NCBI GenBank assembly: GCA_026122225.1
Contig: JANEZZ010000739.1
Span: 1,550,001-1,614,000, forward strand
From: Heloderma charlesbogerti
Lineage: Eukaryota > Chordata > Lepidosauria > Squamata > Helodermatidae
DNA length: 64,000 nucleotides
Direction of reading: 5' to 3'
The notes beneath the pieces are model-generated. The model was not told where the DNA came from and did no database searches. It saw only the letters and a list, made by a program, of their open reading frames with translations. Below, one piece after another: positions 1-10,790 of the stretch; within the stretch, counting starts at the first letter, position 1, and each line of letters begins with the position of its first letter. Both the position numbers and the translations under genes were made by a program.

Positions 1-1928
1 CATCCCAAAGAAAAAGAAATGCAAGAAAGCAAAGTGGCTGTCTGATGAGGCTTTACAAGTAGCTGAGGAAAGAAGGGAAGTGAAAAGCAAAGGAGAAAGG
101 GGAAAATATAACCAACTGAATGCAGAGTTCCAGAGAATAGCAAGGAGAGACAAGAAGGCCTTCTTAAATGAACAATGCAAAGAAATCGAGGAAAACAACA
201 GAATGGGAAAGACTAGAGATCTCTTCAAGGAAATCGGAGATCTCAAGGGAACGTTTTGTGCAAAGAAGGGCATGATAAAGGACAAAGAAGGCAGGGACCT
301 AACAGAAGCAGATGAGATTAAGAAGAGGTGGAAAGAATACACAGAAGAACTATACAGGAAAGATCTGAATGTCCCTGATAATCATGATAGTGCAGTCCCT
401 GAACTTGAGCCGGACATCCTCAAGAGTGAAGTCAAGTGGGCCTTAGGAAGCATTACTAACAACAAAGCTAGCGGAGATGACAGTCTTCCAGCTGAGCTAT
501 TTAAAATCCTGAAAGTTGATGCTGTTAAAGTGCTGCACTCAATATGCCAACACATTTGGAACACTCAACAATGGCCACAAGACTGGAAATATCAGTTTAC
601 ATTGCAATTCCCAAGAAGGGCAATGCCAAAGAGTGTTCAAACTACCGTACAATTGCGCTCATTTCACATGCCAGCAAGGTGATGCTCAAAATCCTGCAAG
701 CTAGGCTTCAGCAGTATGTGAACTGAGAACTACCGGAAGTACAAGTTGGGTTTCGAAGATGCAGAGGAACTAGAGATCAAATTGCCAACATTCACTGGAT
801 CATGGAGAATTCCAGAAAAAACATCTATTTCTGCTTCATTGACTACACTAAAGCCTTTGATTGTGTGGATCACAACAAACTGTGGCACATTCTTAAAGAG
901 ATGCGAGTACCAGACCACCTTACCTGTCTCCTGAGAAACCTGTACAAGGGTCAAGAAGCAACAGTAAGAACCAGACATGGAACAACCAATTGGTTCAAAA
1001 CTGGGAAAGGAGTACGACAAGACTGCATATTGTCACCCTGCTTATTCAACTTATATGCAGAGTACATCATGAGAAACGCCGGGTTGGATGAATCACAGGT
1101 CAGAATTAAGATTGCAGGGAGAATTATCAACAACCTCCGATATGCAGACGATACCACCCTAATGGCAGAAAGTGAAGAGGATCTCAAGAGCCTCTTGTTG
1201 AGGGTGAAAGTGGAGAGTGCAAAAGCTGGTTTGAAACTCAACATTAAAAAACGAAGATCATGGCATCTGGCTTCATCACTTCCTGGCATATAGAAGGGGA
1301 AGAAATGGAAGCAGTGACAGATTTTATTTTCTTGGGCTCCAAGATCACTGCAGATGGTGACTGTAGCCATGAAATTAAAAGACGCTTGCTCCTTGGGAGG
1401 AAAGCTATGGCAAACCTAGACAGCATAGTAAGAAGCAGAGACATCACCTTGCCGACAAAGGTCCATATAATCAAAGCTATGGTTTCCCCAGTAGTTACGT
1501 ATGGCTGTGCGAAGTGGACTATTAAGGAAGGCTGAGTGCCGAAGAATTGATACTTTTGAACTGTGGTGCTGGAGAAGACTCTTACGAGTCCCCTGGACTG
1601 CAAGGAGGTCGAATCAGTCAATCCTAAAAGAAATCAACCCTGAGTGCTCATTGGAAGGACAGATACTGAAGCTGAAGCTCAACTATTTTGGCCACCTAAT
1701 GCGAAGAGAAAAGTCACTGGAAAAGACCCTGATGCTGGGAAAGACTGAGGGCAAAAGGAGAAGGGGACAGCAGAGGATGAGATGGCTTGATACCATCACC
1801 GATGCAATGAATATGCACTTGAGCACACTCCGGGGGAGAGCGGAGGACAGGAAGGCCTGGCGTGCTATGGTCCATGGGTTCACGAAGAGTTGGACATGAC
1901 TTAACGACTGAACAACAACAACAACAAT
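1..1928 (+). mobile_element. BovB (RTE) LINE copy 1, 3' part, inactive
   Basis: The translated fragments follow the order of a BovB ORF2: a basic linker (80-682), reverse transcriptase with the YADD catalytic box near 1141-1152, and a C-terminal segment ending in KSWT near 1897. The reading frame is broken by a shift near 585, an in-frame TGA near 724 (after YVN), a shift near 1250 and another near 1525. The 3' end is a short (ACA)n tract at about 1910-1928, the usual BovB tail. The 5' end lies beyond the window. Sequence right of the tail at 1938 is collinear with 48480, so the insertion is into unit A's intron 2. Confidence 0.92.
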
Positions 1929-2129
1929 TAGATACTTTATTAGAAACTGTGGCAATGAGTTTCATAGCTCTCACATATCTGAAAAAGATATTTTTCTTTT
2001 ATGTGGTTATGTGGGATAACCCACATATTGTTCTATCGCAGATAGTGGCAGTAATGAGATAACATACATCGTTTCTTTCACAGACAGGTTTTAGAATTAA
2101 ATTCATTGACTGCTACAGCAACTCTTCAA

Positions 2130-2776
2130 TAGGGATGTCAGAGAATTCCACCATGGATCTCAGTGAGGCCGAATGTCAGTGCATTCGGCCCCCCAAAATC
2201 CATGGTGGAACGAAGCCCCCCACCCCGTGAAAGGCGCACGAAACAGTACACTTACCTGGTGCGTTCACGCTGCTTTGCGAATGGTGGCCACGTCTGTGGC
2301 CGCCATTCGCTTCTTCATTATTACCATGATAGGCTACGTAAATACTTACGTAGCCTATCACGGCTAATGCAGGGGCGCCATTTGCATCCCAGCAGAGGCC
2401 GTGATAGGCTACATAAATATTTACGTAGCCTATCACGGCAAAAAACAGGAACGCAAATGGAGGCCGCTGTAGCTGCCGCCATTTGTGTTCCCTTTTTTTT
2501 CTTTTTCCATGATAGGCTACGTAAACATATACGTAGCCTATGACGGCAAAAATACAGGGATGCAAATGGCGGCGGCTACGGCAGCCACCATTTGCGTCCC
2601 TGTGCAGCCCAGCGGCCGGATGTCGGGCTGCGGGCGGCCCCGGCTGGTGGCTCCACGGAGTCGCTGTGGAGCCAAGCTGAACCAGCTGGGGAGAATTTCG
2701 GGTGGAGGGACGGAGCGCCTCCCCCCCACCGCGAATGTCACCCTTGGAGAAGGTAAGTGACTTTCGTACATCCCTA
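2130..2776 (+). mobile_element. hAT-like hairpin element (Y left, X right)
   Basis: The element starts TAGGGATGTCAGAGAATTC at 2130 and ends with CATCCCTA at 2776. It is flanked by the perfect 8-bp repeat ctcttcaa (2122-2129 and 2777-2784). The uninterrupted site survives in unit B at about 48643-48662, where acagcatctcttcaagaggt reads straight through. Inside are three TGATAGGCTACGTAAAT-type hairpins (near 2330-2362, 2402-2436 and 2510-2543), alternating with hairpins containing GCAAATGGCGGC. An outward splice-donor-like AGGTAAGT sits at 2751. There is no coding capacity. Confidence 0.93.
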
Positions 2777-3540
2777 CTCTTCAAGAGGTCTGCAATCTTA
2801 TTTTATTTTTTCACATTCTTGTCTTCTCTTTGTCTTTTTTACATTCTCTTTACATTAAACAAATGTAGAAGAAATGAGAACACATTGATTTCATGTTTCA
2901 TTTCTTTTTTAAAGGAATGCACACTTCTGTTTTGCGGGTCATTTACATAATGCTGTCAACCTCCATGGCACATCCAGCTTTTTTTTTTATCTTTTTTTAT
3001 CTTTATTACCCTAAATAAATAAATATATCAATAAAATGGAGATAATCCATTATTGAGATGTAAACCCGCTTTAATGGCTGTGTGTAAGTGCGTGCAGTTC
3101 TGCGATAACCACAGCTTGGGAAAAAGAAGCCATTGGGCTAGTAGGAAAATCACAACCCTCCCCCCCCCCGCATGCCTGCCTGTCGACCTGGGCTGGGAAA
3201 AGAATTTTCTTCGCCGGGTTAGGAGAGGCTCAAACTGAGTGCGGAGCTGGCCGGTGAGGAGGAAGAAGACGGTGACCCCCCCATGTAAACAGCTGACAGC
3301 AATGAAGCCACCCCCCCCCCATGCTGCTTAGCAGAGATTGAGAGAGAGAAAATGCAAGAGATAGATACTTGATTCACAACTCGCTCTCTGCCCCAAGGCT
3401 GCAGAGAACATGCCTGTGTAAAAAGCTGATATTTATGTCACCTAAAATGCAGAAACAGGAGCCCTGGTGAACTGTGAAACAAAAAGCCTCATGTGATGAG
3501 GCTCATAGTCAAAGAGGCATGCTCAATTAACCATCATCAA
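2777..3540. other. Intron 2 sequence of V2R gene A, no gene
   Basis: This is non-coding sequence collinear with unit B (48661-48800, 49080-49170 and 49685-50200). Near 2935 unit A lacks about 270 bases that unit B has at 48805-49080 (an L2 piece). The breakpoint lies between similar ttttgtgg and ttttgcgg strings, as expected for a deletion between short direct repeats. The short open frame at 3053-3238 has no recognisable motif and a broken counterpart in unit B. Confidence 0.7.
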
Positions 3541-4590
3541 TGGTTCCTAATCAAACTGGAGGGAGATATTGCACTGGGTACTGCAGAGCTTGGTCCTGGG
3601 CCCTGTACTCATCAACATTTTTAGTAGTGACTTGGAGGAAGAGTTGGGGAAATGCTTATCAAATGTGCAGATGACCCAAAATTGGTGTGGTAGCTATTAG
3701 CTTAAAGACAGCAACAAAATTCAAAATTATCTTGATAGGTTAGAAAACGGGGCAGAATGGAACAGAATGAAATTTCACAGAGGCAAGGGCAAAGTTCTTC
3801 ATTTGGGGTGGGGAAATCAAATGCACAGGTGTAAGATGGGGAATGCCTAGCTGGTACATATGACAAGAATCTTGGGCTTGTAGTCTACCACCAGCTGAAT
3901 ATGAGTCAGCAGTGCGATGTGGCTGGAAAGAAGGCGACTGCATTTTCAGTTGGCATCAATAGAAGTATAGTTTCAAAATCACGGGAAATAATCATGGCAC
4001 CCTACACTGTGCTGGTCAGACCTCACCTCGAATACTAAGCTCAGTTCTGGACACCACACTTTAAGAAGGATTCAGATAAATTGTCATGAGTTAGGCAACA
4101 GAGATAATTAATGTATGTTTATCCTTTAGAATAGTAGACAGAGAGGGGATAGCATAGCACTTTTCAAGGACCTGAAGGAGAAGGCCACAACCTTCTCTCT
4201 AGCATCCAAGGCTGTAGGACATGAAATAACATAGCCTGTTGAATGGTTTAATGTGCCTTTTAGCTGTTTAAATTCTTTATTGTTTTATACTGTTTAAATT
4301 GATTTTCTTTGTAAGGATCCCTGAGACCTTAATGATATACAAATGTTTTAAACAAACAAACAAACAAACAAACAGGCTTAAGGTACATGAAGGTGGATTT
4401 TAGTTGAATATCATATCAGAGCAGTCAGACAATGGGTCCAGATGCCTAGGGAGGTGGTCAGTTCTCTGTCACTGGAGGTATTCAAGCAGAGACTAGACAG
4501 CCATCTGTCAGGGATACTTTAAACTGGGTTCTTGCAGTGAGCAGGGGGTTGGACTCTATGGCCTGTAATAGGTAATTGATACTATGAAAA
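3540..4590 (+). mobile_element. CR1-type LINE 3' fragment (unit A)
   Basis: Broken frames resemble the last part of a CR1 reverse-transcriptase ORF. They read LGPVL near 3595 and LDRLENG near 3731, and a stretch near 4010-4040 reads LVRPHLEY. The 3' part (4460-4590) has the CR1-like string ggaggtattcaagcagagac and a terminal tctatgaaaat repeat. The copy in unit B is split by several insertions (50200-50294, 51769-52545 and 55056-56030), while here it is continuous, so this copy gives the empty sites for those insertions. Confidence 0.75.
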
Positions 4591-6342
4591 TTCTCCAGCA
4601 AAGGAGATTGTTACTTCGTCGTGGTGCTGGAGCTTGAGCACCTCAGTGACGCCATGAGCTAAACCGTGAAGGGACACCCAAGACGGGAAGGTCATGGCAG
4701 AGAGGTCAGACTAAATTACGATCCCTGGGGAAGGTAATGGCAACCCACCCCAGTATTCTTGCCATGAAAACTAAATGGATCAGTACAACCAGAGATATGT
4801 TGGTATACCATCGGAAGATTGGACTCCCAGGTTGGAAGATGTTCAAAATGCTACAGGGGAGGAACAGAGAAGAAGTTCAACTAGCCCCAGATGTGATGAC
4901 ACAGCTAGCTCAAAGCCGAAAGGTCGGCTAGTGGCTGACGGTGCTGGTGGTGAACAACGAATATCATGTTCTAAAGATCAACACATCATAGGAACCTGGA
5001 ATGTTAGATCTATGAGCCAGGGCAAATTGGATGTGGTAATTGGGGAGATGTCAAGATTAAATATAGACATTTTGGGTGTCAGTGAACTGAAATGGACTGG
5101 AATGGGCCACTTCACATCAGATCACCACCAGATCTACTACTGTGGACAAGAGGACTACAGAAGAAATGGAGTAGCCTTCATAATTAATAATAAAGTGGCT
5201 AAAGCAGTGCTTGGATACAATCCAAAACATGGCAGAATGATCTCAATTCGAATTCAGGGTAAGCCATTTAACATCACAGTGATCCAAATATACGCCCCAA
5301 CCACAGATGCTGAAGAAGCAGAAGTAGATCAGTTCTATGAGGATTTGCAGCAACTACTGGAAAATATGCCAAAATGAGATGTTATTTTCATTACAGGAGA
5401 CTGGAATGCTAAGGTGGGTAGTCAAACGACACCTGGAATTACAGGCAAGCATGGTCTGGGAGAACAAAATGAAGTGGGACATAGGCTGATAGAATTTTGT
5501 CAAGACAACTCACTGTGCATAACAAACACTCTCATCCAACAACCTAAGAGTCGACTTTATACATGGACTTCGGGAGGTGGTCGACACCGAAATCAGATTG
5601 ACTACACCCTTTGTAGCCAAATGTGGTGGACATCTGTACAGTGGGTAAAAACAAGACCTGGAGCTGACTGTAGGACCCTAGAGAAGTAGTTCAGATCACG
5701 AACTTCTGATTGCACAATTTAGAATCAGACTAAAGAGAATAGGGAAGACCCACAGATCAGTTCGATATGAGCTCACTCATATTCCTCATGAATATGCAGT
5801 GGAGGTGAAGAATAGATTTAAGGGACTAGATTTAGTAGATAGGGTCCCGGAAGAACTATGGACAGAAGTTTGCAACATGGTTCAGGAGGTGGCAACAAAA
5901 AAGTCCCCCCAAAAAAGAAAACCAAGAAGGCAAGATGGCTGTCTGCTGAGACACTGGAAGCAGCCCAAGAAAGAAGGAAAGCAAAAGGCAACAGTGATAG
6001 GGGGAGATATGCCCAATTAAATGCAAAATTCCAGAAGTTAGCCAGAAGAGATAAGGAATTATTTTTAAACAAGCTTTGCATGGATGTGGAAGAAGATAAT
6101 AGAATAGGAAGGACAAGAGACCTCTTCCAGAAAATTAGAAACATCGGAGGTAAATTCCAGGCAAAAATGGGTATGATCAAAAACAAAGATGGCAAGGACC
6201 TAACAGAAGCAGAAGAGATCAAGAAAAGGTGGCAAAAGTATAGGAAGATCTGTATAGGAAGGATAATAATATCGGGGATAGATTTGATGGCGTGGTCAGT
6301 GAGCTAGAGCCAGACATCCTGAAGAGTGAGGTTGAATGGGCC

Positions 6343-7305
6343 TAGGGATGTACAAAAGTGACTTACCTTTCGTGGATTATGTTGATGGTGGGGGTGGAGG
6401 CATTCCGTCCCTCCCCCCAGAATCCTGGCCGGGGGGGGGAGGCGCTCCGTTCCTCCCCCTGGAATCCTCGAATGGCCGGCTGTGCTCCGCAGCAGCTCTG
6501 CGGAGCAGCTGGCCAGGCCTGGCCCGGCCAGGCCAGAGCTGTCCACAGCTGGATTTCCGGCCGCGGAGGGTTCTGGGTAAAACAACAACAACAAAAAACA
6601 ACCGCGTACACAAATGGCGGCAGCTGCGGCCACTGCCATTTGCGTTCCTTCTTTTTGGCCGTCTTAATCTACGTAAATATTTACGTAGACTATGATGGTG
6701 AAAATCAAGGGGAACGCAAATAGCGTAGCGGGCGCTATTTGCGTCCCTTTTTCATTCACCATTTTAGCCTATGTAAATCTTTACGTAGGCTAAAACGGCG
6801 AATCAAAAGGGGACACAAATAGCGCCCACTATGCTATTTGCGTTCCCCTTGATTTTCACCAGCATAGTCTACGTAAATATTTACGTTGATTAAGACAGTA
6901 AAAAGAAGGAACACAAATGGCAGCGGCCGTAGCCGCCGCCATTTGCGTACGCGTTTTTTTTTTAAACCCACCCCCAACCATGATAGGCTATGTAAAGATT
7001 TACGTAGCCTATCATGTCTTTTTTTCTTTTTTTTTAAACCTAGCCATGATAGGCTACGTAAATCTTTACGTAGCCTTTCACGTCTTTTTTTTTTTTTCCA
7101 CACAAGCCTGGAAATGGCGGTGGCGGCGGCAGCCGGTCAGAAGACTGCCCACCGCCGCCGCTGCCCGGAAGATCCGCCCCAGGTAAGTCTCATCCCAGGG
7201 GGATCCGTGGGGGGGGGCAGGCCGTTCCACCACAGATTTCAGGGGGCTGAATGCACTGGCATTCGGCTTCACCGAGATCCGTGGTGGAATTCTCTGACAT
7301 CCCTA
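6343..7305 (+). mobile_element. hAT-like hairpin element (X left, Y right) inside BovB copy 2
   Basis: It begins TAGGGATGTAC and ends GACATCCCTA, with the perfect 8-bp duplication aatgggcc at 6335-6342 and 7306-7313. Removing the element and one repeat restores the BovB frame (VEWAL then RSIANNKAAGD), which proves the insertion. The interior (6603-6953) is one large palindrome centred near 6778, built from smaller hairpins. Two more hairpins lie at 6980-7015 and 7045-7082. The donor-like CCAGGTAAGT at 7189-7198 faces out towards the Y end. Confidence 0.95.
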
Positions 7306-7440
7306 AATGGGCCTTAAGAAGCATTGCTAATAACAAGGCAGCAGGAGACGACGGTATCCCAGCTGAACTGTTTAAAATCTTGTAAGATGATGCTGTTAAG
7401 GTGATGCATGCCATATGCCAGCAAATTTGGAAAACACAAT

Positions 7441-7875
7441 TAAGGATGTCATAGAATTCCGCCATGGACTGAAATGGGATCGAATTCCCTTCAGTCTGTG
7501 CCATGGAATCCTCTGTGGAACGGCACCACGAGGTCCTGCGAGCCAGCAGTCATGCGGCTTTTTTTTGGTCATCCTCATAGAGTCGTGACATTTTCATAAA
7601 TAAAAACGCAAGGTAGTATATTTTGATAATAAAAACGTAAGTTTTTTTTTAAAAAAATGAATTGTGCTCACCGCCTTGTTTGTAGGTGTCCTTTTTCAAT
7701 TGAAATCCTCTGTCTCCATTTACTTTCATCCAAAACACTTCCTCTTCCTCAAGGCTTCCCAAAACAAGGCTGCCCTAGGTGTGCCTGAGTGATGCACTCT
7801 TTGTTTAAAGCAATGCTGTTTGAAAGAAAGACAAATCCTTTTAAAATGACCATGCCGGTCAAGAGTTTGAATACA
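7441..7875 (+). mobile_element. hAT-like element, second interior type (copy 1)
   Basis: It starts TAAGGATGTCATAGAATTCC, a variant of the Y end, and then carries about 330 bases shared with 16097-16430 instead of the hairpin string. The shared part holds a stem formed by gccatggactgaa and ttcagtctgtgccatgg. No matching right terminus or target repeat was found. BovB sequence resumes after 7890 and about 90 bases of BovB are missing, so the right boundary is approximate and was altered by a deletion. Confidence 0.65.
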
Positions 7876-8780
7876 TTCAATAGTTTGAATGTTCAAACTA
7901 TTGAACAGTGGCACTTATTTCACATGCCAGTAAGGTAATGCTCAAGATCTTGCAAGGTAGACTCCAGCAATTCATGGAACGAGAATTGCCAGATGTACAA
8001 GCTGGGTGTAGAAAAGGCAGAGGAACGAAAGACCAAATAGCCAATATCCACTGGATAATGGAGAAAGCCAGGGAGTTTCAGAAAAACATCTATTTCTGTT
8101 TTATTGACTGTTCTAAAGCCTTGGACTGTGTGGATCATAAGAAATTGTGGCAAGTTCTTGGTGGGATGGGGATACCAAGTCATCTTGTCTGCCTCCTGAG
8201 GAATCTGTATATCGACCAAGTAGCAACAGTAAGAACAGACCACGGAACAACGGACTGGTTTAAGATTGGGAAAGGAGTACGGCAGGGTTGTATACCCTCA
8301 CCCTACCTATTCAACCTGTACGCAGAACACATCATGCGACATGCTGGGCTTGATGAAGCCAAGGCTGGAGTTAAAATCGCTGGAAGAAACGTTAACAGTC
8401 TCCGATATGCAGATGATACCACTTTGATGGCTGAAAGCGAGGAGGTGGTGAGGAACCAAATGATGAAGGTGAAAGAAGACAGTGCAAAAGCTGGGTTGCA
8501 GTTCAGCCTCAAAACCCCCAAGATTATGGCAACCAGCTTGATTGATAACTGGCAAATAGAGAGAGAAAATGTGGAAGCAGTGACAGACTTTGTCTTTCTA
8601 GGCGCAGAGATTACTGCAGACGCTGACTGCAACCAGGAAATCAGAAGACAGTTACTTCTTGGGAGGAGAGCAATGACAAATCTTGATAAAATAGTTATGA
8701 GCAGAGACATCACCCTGACAATAAAGGTCTGCATAGTAAAAGCAATGGTATTCCCCGTAGTAATGGATGGCTGTGACAGC

Positions 8781-9097
8781 TAGGGATGGCGGAGAATTCC
8801 ACCACAGATTTCAGTGAGGCCGAATGCACTGGCATTTGGCCCCCCAAAACCCGTGGTGGAACGGCCCCCCTGCCCCCCCCCCCAGAATCCTCCTCGGGAC
8901 GAAGCTTACCTAGGGCGGATGTTCTGGTGGCGGCGACTCCGGCTCTGGTGGTGGCTCCGGCGGCGGCAGCTGGTCTCTCGGCCGGCTTCTGTGGACGCAA
9001 ATGGTGGCCACTGTAGCAGCTGCCATTTGCGTCCTGCCAGGCTGCCGTGATAGGCTACGTAAGTATTTACGTAGCCTATCACAGCAAAGGCAGCCAC
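8781..9097 (+). mobile_element. hAT-like hairpin element, truncated right
   Basis: A Y-type end (TAGGGATGGCGGAGAATTCC) follows directly on BovB codons at 8780. It contains an outward donor (reverse strand) near 8905-8912, a GC-rich hairpin (8996-9033) and an AT-rich hairpin (9047-9083). At 9098 a second Y end begins before any X end is reached, so the right part is lost. No 8-bp repeat could be matched. Confidence 0.75.
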
Positions 9098-9615
9098 TAG
9101 GGATGTCAGAGAATTTCTCCACGAATCTCGGGGAGGCTGAATACCAACGCATTCAGCCCCCCCAAAATTGGTGGAGAAATGGTCTGCCACCCCCCTGGGA
9201 TGGGACTTACCTTGTGTGAATGTCCCTGGCGGCGGTGGCTCCTGGCGGCAGTTTGGCGGCAGTGGCTGCGGCGGCCGGTCTTCCGACCGGCTGCCGCCGC
9301 CACCATTTTCCAAGTAAAAAAGAAAAGAAAAAGTGATAGGCTACATAAAGATTTATGTAGCCTATCACGGCTAGATTTTTAAAAAACATTGTGATAGGCT
9401 ACATAAATGTTACGTAGCCTATTATGGTTGACTTTGAAAAAAAAAAAGCATGTATACAAATGGTGGTGCCCATGGGGGCCACCATTTGCGTTCCTTATTT
9501 TGGCACGTGTAGTCTACATAAACATTTACGTAGACTACGGCAAAAATAAGGGCAACGCTATCCCCCCCCACGGATGCCATGAATCGAAACGGTAAGTGGC
9601 TTTTGTACATCCCTA
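9098..9615 (+). mobile_element. hAT-like hairpin element adjoining 8781-9097
   Basis: It has a left Y end at 9098 (TAGGGATGTCAGAG) and a right X end at 9615 (TGTACATCCCTA). Hairpins lie at 9333-9368, 9391-9425 and 9508-9540. The flanks gcagccac and agaaaata do not match, so a deletion or exchange joined two insertions here. Sequence from 9616 is collinear with unit B from about 56027. Confidence 0.8.
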
Positions 9616-9938
9616 AGAAAATATAATTCTATACATATTTTTATAATACATTTTTAATCCCTGAACATACAACTTGCATGTCAGGGATAAAGCTTTAGAT
9701 GAGCCATTTCCGTAACATCCCACTTTTTGGGGAGGGGCATCATTGAGAGAGGGTTCCACCAACTGAGACTTCAACTGAAGCATGAAGTGATAAAAGAGAT
9801 ACGTTATGCTATCTAGACTTCATTTATCCATTTATTATTTTTACCCAGTCAGGTATTTGGTAGAAATGATTAGATGTGTACACTTATTGCACACAAAAAT
9901 GTATTCTATTCATAAAATATCTTTACATTCTATTTCAG

Positions 9939-10790
9939 CTCACTTGTGGAGCATTTCTCCCAGCTTGGGGTGAAAAATCACTCTCCCATCCTTTATACCG
10001 TATGGCCCCAAATGAAGCTCAGCAGTACACTGGGATTGTCCAGTTGCTTGTGCATTTCAAATGGACATGGATTGGGCTCTTTACTATGGATAATATTCAT
10101 GGAGAAGGGCGTTTGCAAAAATTACTGCCAATGCTGTCACAGGGGGGCATCTGTGTTGCCTTCATAGAAAAAATGCCAGCATTCCAAAAACGTGCTGGAA
10201 AGACAGGGTTGTTGCATGGGGAATTGGAATACAATTCAGCCTTCATGGAAACGAAAGCCAATGTATTTTTTGCTGATAATGCAAGTATATTAGTAATTAA
10301 AATAAGCTCATTTCTTCAGAGGGCAGTGCTGGATTCACCTATAACTAAGGTATGGATTATGACAACATCTTGGGATTTCACATCAAGCACCAGTCTAAGG
10401 GGCCATGATATACAATCCCTCCATGGCATGCTATCCTTTGCAGTTCACTCAAAGGAACCGCTAGGATTCAGGCAATTTCTTCAGAGCGTAAATCCTTCCT
10501 GGGCAAAACAAGATGGATTCATCCATGAATTTTGGGAGAAGGTTTTCAAGTGTTCATTGAAAAAACCAAATGAGGGTGAGGTGATAAATCAAGGCTGCAG
10601 TGGGGAGGAGGAACTGGAGAGCCTCCCTGGAACTTTCTTTGAGATGAGCATGACTGTTCACAGCTACAGTGTTTACACTGCTGTCTATGCTGTGGCACAT
10701 GCGCTACATTCCATGCATGAATCCAGATCCAAACACAGGTCATGGGTGGCTGGAAGAAAGCTGGAGCCCTTGAATCTGCTGGCATGGCAG
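9939..10790 (+). CDS. V2R gene A exon 3 (ligand-binding domain)
   Basis: This 852-base exon of 284 codons follows tatttcag and ends GGCAG|gtattt. It opens [10 protein letters not shown] and has the V2R hallmarks [45 protein letters not shown] and [17 protein letters not shown]. It is collinear with gene B exon 3, with about 37 residue differences by eye and one extra codon (SPITK against SPSK). Confidence 0.95.

Larger units (their letters stand above)
4591..8780 (+). mobile_element. BovB (RTE) LINE copy 2, interrupted and inactive
   Basis: This copy keeps the 5' region and the apurinic-type endonuclease. IIGTWNVRS is near 4987-5010, followed by SELKW, GDWNAKVG (5398-5421) and SDHELL (5694-5711), the usual catalytic landmarks. 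Frames are broken by a stop at 5375, a shift near 5680 and another near 5905. After an hAT-like insertion (6343-7305) and a second inserted segment (from 7441), the reverse transcriptase resumes at 7908-8780 with YADDTTLMAE at 8405. The end is cut at 8780 by another hAT-like element, so the 3' tail is missing. Compared with unit B (56020), the target was CR1 sequence with a short gaaaat repeat on each side. Confidence 0.9.

Noticed and set aside
2163..2543. Open frames reading [12 protein letters not shown] or [13 protein letters not shown], repeated dozens of times on both strands
   Set aside because: They are translations of the perfect AT-rich hairpins (TGATAGGCTACGTAAAT and its reverse complement). 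The palindrome has no stops in these frames, so it produces spurious protein repeats.
6603..6953. A CRISPR array, because of regularly spaced palindromic repeats
   Set aside because: The spacers are themselves repeated palindromes, the context is vertebrate introns and transposon ends with 8-bp target repeats, and no cas-like gene exists.
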